From Sialis fuliginosa (Eukaryota > Arthropoda > Insecta > Megaloptera > Sialidae): a stretch of DNA of 64,000 nt. Positions 35,267-45,100 of this stretch are shown one piece after another. The stretch spans positions 11,916,267 through 11,980,266 of the forward strand of contig OY540809.1 of assembly GCA_961205875.1 (NCBI GenBank). Direction: 5' to 3'. The notes beneath the pieces are model-generated. The model was not told where the DNA came from. It saw only the letters and a program-made list of their open reading frames with translations, and did not search any database. The stretch's first letter is position 1. Every line of letters starts with the position of its first letter. The translations under genes were made by a program, and so were the position numbers.

Positions 35267-35584
35267 TAAAAGGATTATGCTCGAGGATTTCATATTTCAG
35301 CAGGAGAATGCTGCAATTCATGTATCAAAATATATGAAAAAATGGTTTCAAGATAAAAATATCGATTTATTGTATTGGTTGGTCAGCTCACAGCCCGGAT
35401 CTTAATCCAATTGAGAATTTTTGCAGCTACCTACATTGTTAAAAAAGTTTACGAAAATAGTAAACAATTTTCCACCGTTTTAGAGTTAAAAACCAAAATA
35501 TATTAAATCTGGACTAACTTACCTGAAAATGTATTAATTAAATTGGTACAATCAATGCCACAACGTTTATTCGAAGTCATTTGA
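35267..35584 (+). pseudogene. Tc1-like transposase C-terminal fragment, broken
   Basis: Across three frames the sequence encodes the catalytic-core end of a Tc1-type DDE transposase: FQQENAAIHVSKYMKKWF, then WSAHSPDLNPIENF, then LPENVLIKLVQSMPQRL. At least two frameshifts and one in-frame TAA interrupt it. The N-terminal DNA-binding part is absent. It is a dead relic that shows this superfamily was once active here. Confidence 0.8.
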
Positions 35585-36236
35585 TGTAATGGAAGATATA
35601 CTTTTTTTTTTATTAGTTTTTATAAATATGTCCTTCTTAATTTCAATAATTCTCATTAATCTTGTAATTTTTTACAATAAATGACAATATTTCATACAAA
35701 TATTATGGTATTATTATTTACTATATAATTAATAATATATTAATAGCCTGGCCCTGAATAATATGTCTTTCCATAAAAATCAGGGAAAAATTGATGAACT
35801 TATAATTATACCCTCCAGTGTATAACAAACTATAATAAAGCCATCGTAATTATTTAATAAGAACTTCTTATCGATAAAAAATGGAGTAATTGCTAAACAT
35901 TTTATGTATAGAGACCTATAATACATAGGTGTACTTTTCCATACATATGTACCTACATACAACAACAGATGTCACTGCAATGCATATGGTTTATATCTTA
36001 GATAAAATAAATTAATAATGTAATCAAATCATATATTAATCGTTTTAAGTTTTATTAGAAATTAGGACAGTTATATTAAGATGGTATTCAACTTAAAATA
36101 TGCTATCTTCGTTTCAGCTCTGTCGTCTGTGTGTGAGAATGTTGTCTGTTCTTTTGAAGAAGATGCACCCTGAACTTATTATTCTGTGCCCTGAATAAAA
36201 TTCACGGTATAGTATCCTATTTAGGTTTCCTAAATT

Positions 36237-36763
36237 CAAGGTTAGTAAAGTACAGGTTGCCTCATAACTCTGTGCGGGGAGTGGCATGAGACGGGAGATT
36301 GCGTCATCGTGAGGAACTCTTTGACATTATAAATGGCTGTCAAACTATATTTACTCTTTATTTGAGTTAAGCTGATTTATTGTAAGTTGTTTTTAAATAT
36401 TTTCATTTAATATTGATAGTGTACTGAGTTTTAAATCTAAATTTTTATTATTTTATTATTATAAATTATAGTTTTAAACAAGTGTTTTTTTATGTGTAAC
36501 CAACAAATGTATTTTCTTTAAGCATTGATTTCTGACATCATTTTAAAATTTTTATGAAGAAATATTATATGTAATAATTTGTGCTTCTGTAATAAACAAT
36601 AATATTTACTTTTTTTAAATACAAATATCCAAAAATTCGAAATAATTTGAAAAAAAACTTAATATATGAAACAACGTTTAAAGGTTCCTCAGGGTGACGT
36701 CATCCCACGCAGCCGCTGATTAGTCAAAAAGTTATGAGGCAACCTTGTCATTTACTAACCTTG
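36237..36763. mobile_element. TIR element (MITE), ~527 bp
   Basis: The left end starts CAAGGTTAGTAAA and includes GGTTGCCTCATAACT; the right end carries the reverse complement (AGTTATGAGGCAACC, then TTTACTAACCTTG). The inverted repeats are about 32 bp with small mismatches. No coding frame. Target duplication unclear. Confidence 0.65.
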
Positions 36764-36962
36764 TCCTAAATTGACTTTTTGACAACTCTAACTAACCGTT
36801 ATTTTTATAACCGCAAATAGAATAAAATATTGTAAAAGAAATATATTAAGAAATTATTGCTTTCATCTAACATAAAAACAATAAAATGGTTGAATTAAGA
36901 GTAGATTTATTATAACATTTAAGATAATATTTTCTTCTGTAGGCTTTCGTGGCCGTTGTCCA

Positions 36963-37125
36963 TAGTAGCTAACTTTTCGGGCTGTTGTCCACGTTGTCGT
37001 ATTTTTACACTTTTTACTCTGAAACAGTTTCAGAATCACTTCTGAAGAAGACTCCGACATGAGAGTCGAAACGTCAAGTGTAAAAATACGACAACGTGGA
37101 CAACAGCCCGAAAAGTTAGCTACTA
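36963..37125 (+). ncRNA. Hammerhead-like core in a 45-bp perfect palindrome
   Basis: CTGAAGA (37042-37048), stem II GACTC/GAGTC (37050-37054 with 37063-37067), GAAA (37068-37071) and the triplet GTC ending at 37075. Stem I next to the core is CACTT/AAGTG (37037-37041 with 37076-37080). Distally, 36963-37007 pairs perfectly with 37081-37125 over 45 bases, with a one-sided loop on the 5' strand. Stem III is only AC/GU, so activity, if any, may need a dimer. One extra A sits between core and stem II, as an extra G does at 30576. Confidence 0.55.
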
Positions 37126-37273
37126 TAAGATAATATTATTTTTCATAATATATTAGTCCAATGAATTTTTTTCTGTGCGCAGTTAAATTGATAATGATAG
37201 TTGATAAAATATTTTATAAATCAATTATTTATATAACTTTGAAAATTAGTAGTGCAAATAAACATCTTGTTAT

Positions 37274-37812
37274 ATACAATTTTAGCTTTGGATCAAAAGT
37301 TAAATGTCCCAAAATTTCAGACTCGTAGATCAAACCTATGAACGGCGCAAACTAAGTATTTTTCCCATTTGATTAATACGGGAAAAATTACTATTTTACT
37401 TACGCGAGAACAGCTCGTTGAATTATTTTTTTTAATTTCTCAGAGCAATATTTCGTAAAGAATTAAGTGCTCAATTCATAAATCTAGTAATTTTTAAGAT
37501 ATGTTTGTTTAAAAATTATCATAAACATTAGATTTTACTTTTTATGATAATGTTTAAACGAACATATCTTTAAAAATATTGGATCTCCGAATTGAGCACG
37601 TGGGATCTTTTTTGTAAGAAATTTAGTCCTTTATAATATGGTGCTATAAGAAATTAAAATAAATACATTTTTCAACGAGCTATTCACGCATAAGTAAAAA
37701 AGTAATTTTTACAATATGAATCAAATGGAAAAAAGTCTCGGTTTAAACCGTTCACAGGTTTAATCTATGAGTGAAATTTTGGGACAATTAACTTTTGGTC
37801 AAAAGCTAATAT
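37274..37812. mobile_element. Palindromic TIR element just upstream of gene 4
   Basis: The left part (ATTTTAGCTTTGGATCAAAAG) and right part (reverse complement TTAGCTTTTGACCAAAAG) are inverted repeats that continue inward with mismatches (CAGCTCGTTGAA / TTCAACGAGCT, ACGCGAGAAC / ACGCATAAG). The element ends about 210 nt before the gene 4 start codon. No coding frame. Confidence 0.65.
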
Positions 37813-38023
37813 ACATATTATTATATAATATCTGTAATCTGCGTTGACACGAATATATGTATATTTATTAATATTTGATTTAATTAAAAATCTTTTTAAT
37901 CATATTGACTGTCAAAAGTGAATATCTAATCTTTCGATAATATGTAGTTAAGTATGTTTATTTTGTGTTTATTTTATTTTATTAACATATTTTGAATCAG
38001 TTTTAAAATTAGTTGCATCAAAC

Positions 38024-39096
38024 ATGTCTTTAAATGAATTAATTCTTAAAGGTGAACCTTTATCATACATTCCAAATGAAAGTCTTGGAAATTATGCGAT
38101 AACACGTTTAAAAGAAAATGGAGACAATGTATTTCAGGTAAAAATTTTAATTTATTTTAATTTATTAGTTTATTGAGCCTTTCTAGCATAATCTTAATTT
38201 AAATGCATCTTAAACAAGCCTCAGCTTTGCGATTAGGAGCAGTAAAGGTTATCCTTGCCATTAATAGTTAATTTACACTACCTTATTATAATTTACCTTT
38301 TGTCTTTGATCATTGTTCATAGTTGGTAATCATAAAACTTATACCAATGTTATATTTATTTACTACATTTTTCCTTAAAAACTTCAAAATATTGAACCCT
38401 TAACTTATATTGTGGGATATTAGCGGCCTACATTGAAGATCAGTTTTTGGCAAGTACTTGTCAATAATGAGGCTGAGTAACAGTTTATAAATAGTAAATA
38501 AATAGTAAATAAAATTGTAGTTAAATTTATAAAATCAACTATCTTTTATTAACATTATTTTACTAAATTATTTTCTACGAGAGATTCCAATAAAGTTACA
38601 AATTTTTTTAATAGTTTAGATACCTAAAATCAGGGCTTCGAACCGTTATTTTTTTCGTTTCGGTTTTCGTTCCGGTTCGAGTAAAAAATATATTTCGGTT
38701 CGGTTCCGGTTTTCGTTCCGCAAAAATAACGGTTTTTCCGGTTTTTTCGGTTTTCGGTTCAGCTCCGAGTGATTAATTAAAAAAAATTATTTGTATTAAA
38801 AAATTTTTTTCTGCCATAATTTAGAACATTTTATGGTATCTACTTGTATGATAGTCCGAACGACAATTGAAGTGGGAAATAAGATCATGTTAACGCGCGT
38901 ATTTTAACATGTACTGAACCGTAAAAACCGATATTTTTATTTCGGTTCTGTTCCGGTTTTCGTTCCGGCAAAAAATAACGTTTTTCCGGTTTTCGGTTCA
39001 GTTCCGGTTTGAAGCTCTGCCTAAAATAACATTAGGGAAATTTTTAACAAAAATATTTTTTCTTTCATCCTTAATATATATAAAGCTCAACGTCTC

Positions 39097-39130
<34 letters not shown>

Positions 39131-42100
39131 CGTTAGTTACCTTATCACTCGAGAACCACTTATCCGATTTACGAGTTGTTTTTTTTAATTCATAGGTACG
39201 TTCTCTGGCCAGGTTATAGGCTATATTTTTTTACGTTAGGTAACATAACAACAAAGCAGTGACGATAATAGTAAATCAAGTCGGAAAAAATTTTGCCGTC
39301 GGCGCGCTGTTTTGTAATACGCTGCCTAAACCGTTCAATATAGAACAAAATAATGTATTAAAGAATTGTGTAGAATCAAAAGTTCTACAATTAAGTCAGC
39401 GACACGATATGTCTAACTTTTATATTTAAGCCACAATGACTGCTTTTATGTTACAAAAAAAACATAAAATATTTGGGTTTTGTTTACATGGACTTATGAC
39501 CTGCAAAACATTAATCCTTATCGAAATAAATGATTTCATCGTCATAAGTACTTAATGTAGATATAGTTTGCCATTTACAGCATCCAATTTGGTCGTATAG
39601 TTTAGAAAATATCTTAAAATATATTTATAAAGGTAACATTTTAAATGTATGGTGTCGTGCCGCATCGAAGCGATGTACATCAGACTGGATTCGCTTACGT
39701 TCGGTAGATATTCGGAGTCCCTCGGCTGACGTTTGAGTTAATTTTGTTTTCAATAATTAACATTTAAATTTAAACAGAACACAAATTATTTGTACTTTTT
39801 TCTTCTGATTCGTTTTTGTTAGGTAATTTAGGTATTGATAAATTATTATTACAATAATAACTAATCGTGTTTGTACTTAATTAATTAAACTATATTTTTC
39901 AAAAATCCTAAACAATAATTCCGTAGTCTACGCGAGCGAAGGCGCGTGGGCCCAGCTAGTATTTAATATGAACCAATTAAGCAAAAAAACATGTTTATAT
40001 GCCTCTAATTATAAAAAAAATTATATAAAAGAGCTTTCATAATATTGATTATACATCATTTTATCACGTGTGGTTGGAAAATTACTGAAATATAATTTAA
40101 TTAACTGATTTAGTTATCCAATTGAACTGATAATGAATTATAAATCATTTAATTAATTAAAAATAATCTCGTAAAATCGTTTTACTGTTAAATTAAATTA
40201 CAAATGTTTTGATAATTTTTGTCTATTGATTTTCATATTGATAAGAAAAAATTATAAAAATTGTTATTGTCTACATAAGCCTAATCTGCTAATATCGAAG
40301 TTATAATACTTGATTTAAAGAGGAATAAGACCTGAAAATCCTATACTAAGAATTTTCTTACGGGCCTAACCGTGAATATTTTTTTATAGAATAGTTTAAT
40401 TACAAAAAAAATATTTTTTCCAAAAATATGTTTATCAATCAAATTTTTTTACACAATACCAGTAACAATTGCTGAAGGTGAAATACATAGCTGTTAGTAT
40501 ACTTTTAGCAATAAAATTCTGCAGAAAAAGTTACACGACTTATCTTAAGAAAAAGAATAGAACATGACTTGGTAATGAAAATTTATTATGACGAGGTAGT
40601 AAAGATTTGGCCACCTGTAATGTTATATTTAATGTTATATAAGTGATCCATTTTTTAGGGAGGGAACCCAGGTTACAGCTCGTCACGAGCCCAAAAATTT
40701 CTCTCTGCAACCCTGTATAAAAGTTGTGTTTTCATACATATGTAAAAAAACTTATTTAAAAATTATGAATTTGGTAGAAAAAGAGTCCCCCAACTTTACA
40801 AATATATTTTTTGTAATCCATAAAATTAATTTTTATATTTCTGCTACTGACAGATAATTTCACCTAGTGGTGAAAGCAATACATTTAGAGATGTTCTTGT
40901 ACGTAGCGTCAGCGTGGCTATAGAAATGAAACGTAGAGGAATTGGTAAAGGAGATGTTGTAACTATATGTACTTACAACCATCTAGACTCATGTGTACCA
41001 CTACTAGCAGCATTGTACATAGGAGCAGTTGCCTCTCCGATACATCCTACTCATATTTTATGTAAGTATTGAAAGGTAGTGACAATTCTAAACAAAGCGG
41101 GAATCCGGAGTACTCCGGGAAGAAATAACAAAAAAATGTAGCAAACTTAAAAATATTAATGAAAGTAAAAAATTAATATTTTATGTACCAACTGTAAAAC
41201 GGGCATTGTCAGTTTAACCCTTTTAACCCCAATATATGCCACCAGATATTTACAGAGCTCTTATCTTAAATAAATTTTTCCGTAATTTTTTTTTTTTTTG
41301 TAAAAAAAATCGTTTCAGATAAATAAATAGTTTTTTATTTTTTATTTATAATAAAGATCTAATGATAGCATTTTCCAGGATTTCCTAGTTTCTACACTTG
41401 TAATAGAAACTAGGTATAAATTGATAAGAATGTTTTTGCTTAATATGAAGGGGTTAGATATATTAAATTTTACAAGGAGAATACAATAATATTCTTTGGT
41501 TCTATTTTTATAAAATCTATTTATGAAATAACTTTATTTTTCTTGTTTTTTTTTATGGATTTTGAATTTAATGTAATTATATTTCACGTTAAAATTAAGA
41601 GCTCCTCGAGAGGCCCTAAACATAACCTAATTCCTAGGTTGACTACCTTTAAAACTGTAACTGATTTATATAATTTTATATAAATTCATATTTGCAACTA
41701 GTGTACTATGTAAAATATCAACTTACAATTTATTTTCTTCTGTAGGCTTTCGTGACCGTTGTCCATAGTAGCTAACTTTTCGGGCTGTTGTCCACGTTGT
41801 CGTATTTTTTAAACTTGACGTTTCGACTCTCATGTGATTCTGAAACTGAAACTGTTTTTTTTTTTTAATTTCACCCTTCTACGATTTGTCGTATTTGAGT
41901 TACAGAGTCTCCAGGCAGTCAGACAGATACCAAAACATAGGCCTTATGGAGAAAATAGTCTGAATGGTTTTAGGGTAAGTCGAAAAAAATCGGCTTGGAC
42001 TTCATTTTATTGGTAAATAAATGAAAATTAGTTTTCTGTACTTATATAAAAAATTATTATTTTAGCAAATAGACAAAAAATGAATATTTGCTCCTTTTGA

Positions 42101-45100
42101 AAAAAAAACATATAATTTATAGTAGCTAACTTTTCGGGCTGTTGTCCAAAATCATGAATCACTTCTGAAGAAGACTCCGACATGATAGTCGAAACGTCAA
42201 GTTTAAAAATACGACAACGTGGACAACAGCCCGAAAAGTTAGCTACTATTAATACAATTTAATTTTTTCTAGCGGAATTCAAACACTTCCTTAATATTTC
42301 AAAACCAAAACTGATTTTCTGTGAATCGTTTACATCAGAAATTCTCGATACAGCAGCAACAGAGTTAAATCTAAAAGTAGACATTGTTGAATTCGATCAG
42401 ACCGATGATGACGAATACATTCCTTATGCATATTTCTTATTACATACTGATGCAGAATCTGTCAATAACTTTGAACCAGTTAATTTTCACAATCCTTATG
42501 ATCATCTAGCAGTTATAATGACTTCAAGTGGAACAACAGGATTACCAAAAATGGTCGCTATTAGTCATGGCAGTATTATGCACGGAGTGTATAGCTTACC
42601 GTATGTATACGTTAATCTAATCAATTAAGGGGGCAGACCCAATTAGAATTTTGAAAAAATCTATATTTTTTTGCATTTTCTCAACATAGAATATTTTATT
42701 TCAAAAGTATTCTCTGATTTCAGACAAATGTCTTGGAATAGACGATTAAATGTAAGTTTCAAAATAAATTTTTTATCTGCATGCAAATCGTATCATGTTT
42801 TCGAAGTCGGTTATCACTGTAACTTGAGAACGGCTTTGCCGATCGGTTTGAAATTTTTCTCACTTATTCTATACATAATTGTCCTCCGGATGAATGAAGA
42901 ATTTTTTTGACAATTTTTTTTTATAGCCGAAAATGCGAGTGAAATTTTAGTCGAATAGAGAACTTTGACTTTCAACATCCACCATTTTGTGAAAATTCAA
43001 AAATTTTCAAATCCGAAGCATTATGTCATTAGCTAATGATCCCTTTTGTTTTTTTTTATTTCGGATGATCTAGTGACGAGCTGCAGTGATCACGGCAAAA
43101 CACTTTTTTTGGACCCCTCCCAAATTTGCTGTATCCCACTTATTTTTTAATATTTTGCCATAAAAAAATTATAATATTTTCTGTAAATACATATTTTTCA
43201 TGTGGAAAAACATTTGTTATTAATTATTTTAATGCGTGGCAAAAAAAATCAAAAAAAAGAGCCTTTTTTAGAAGACCCAACTGTTTCTGTCCCCTTAAAA
43301 ATGGATGAGCCTGCAAATCTGCGGCTTTCTAGGGAACCACTGCTTTAAACTATTAATGTGGTTATCAGAAAAAAATCGGAGAAAATTTCAGAATGTAGTT
43401 TTTTTAAATAATAACGAACATTATAGCAAAAATAATTAAGAAACATTTTGAAAGAACCCTTTTTTATAAATCGTAGTGAGAATGACTACGGAACCCTATC
43501 ATGTACGTGCCCAACACGCACTTGGGCGTTTTATTTAATGAAGAATCTGCTAAAAATAAAATTAAGTCTAACTTACAAGGCATTCTATAGAATAAAATAC
43601 ATTTTAATTTAGTTAAAATTCAACAAAATTAGGTATATTAAATTATAACCAAATATTTTTATTGTAGGAGTCCTACTGGAATTGATGGATTCAGCTATTT
43701 GAACGTGTCATACTTAAGTTGGATCACAGAAATATTGTTTATTTTCTTTGGCATTGATAAAAATGTTCACAGAATAATTATCTATGATTTCGATCCAGAA
43801 TTAGTTTTGGAAACATTGGAACGTTTTAAGGTTGTATTATCAAAATTGTTTTTATTTTACTATTAATAAAATTCAATTGTTTCGTCTATCAAAAAAAAAA
43901 TCTTCAATGAATATATAGAAAAACAACACTAATTTTCAGATCTTTCTATTACTTATGGGAGTATCACAATTAAGAAGTGTCATAAGATATGAACAGTCGA
44001 TGTGTGAAACACGTAGTTTAAAATATCCAATGATTTTAAGTATACCAGGAAGTCGAGCATCCGAGGACCTTATATCTGATGCTAAAAAAATATTCGAAAC
44101 TGCTTTGTTTTACTCATCCTACAGTACAACAGAATTTGTAGGAGTACCCTTTTCTGTTATTGGAGAAAAACCTAATCTTTCAATGGGAAGTTTAACTCCT
44201 GGAACTCTTGCAAAAGTAATTATTTTATAGTTCATATTTTACAGGAGGGTGAATTTTATAATTTAAATAAAGCTTATATATGGGGTCCTAATAAATCATG
44301 TACATTTTTCAATAAAAATAAATAACTAAACTATTTATAAATCAAAAAGCATATCTCTCCAGAACTGATAATAATCTTATAGCAATAATAATACGTCAAT
44401 AGATAGATTATTGCCTATTTTTCTATGTTACCAGTTTGTTTATGTTGACAGCTTAGTACACATCTGTTAAATAACAAATTCTGAGTTCTGATTAGTTCAT
44501 TTTGAGATTTATATGACTGATTTTGAGGGTATATAGTCCATTATAATAAAATAAGTTTTAATACTACACTAGTATTGCCTGTGGTCAAAATTCGACCAAT
44601 ATTTTACCTTCCTTAACGGCAACATACACTACACACATGATTTTTGTACACATCTATGGCACAGTACCTAACCTAACCTAACCTAACCTAATTTTACAAC
44701 AAAAATTTCCAAATAAAAACATTGCAATTGAACGTGAATTAAAATCTCTATACGCATTCTCTACATTTGACATAACCCCTAAACTATTTATTTTTCCGCT
44801 TGGTGGCACTAGGAGTATTGCTATGCTGATGCAAGGGGAAATAAATAAACAGCAAGAGGGGAAATCATGTGTGTATGTTAACTTTATTTTACCTGGCTTA
44901 ACGATTAACGGCAATATACACACATGCTTTTTGTGCAAATCTATGGCACAGTACCTTTCGAAGGAGTTTCAATCACCTCCATTTATAATAAATACTAAAG
45001 AAACGTACGCCAATGTTCGATGTTCACGTATTAATATACTATAGATTACTACTACCTTTAAATACAGTTGCATAAAAAAGTTAAATTAATTTTTATAGGA

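Noticed and set aside
42671-43308. Open frames in gene 4 intron 3
   Set aside because: They sit within a TTAA-flanked non-autonomous element and show no domain or splice link.
4644-45000. CCTAA/TTAGG-like runs as telomeric repeats
   Set aside because: Runs such as ACCTAACCTAACC are short and embedded in a dispersed repeat. There is no long TTAGG array.
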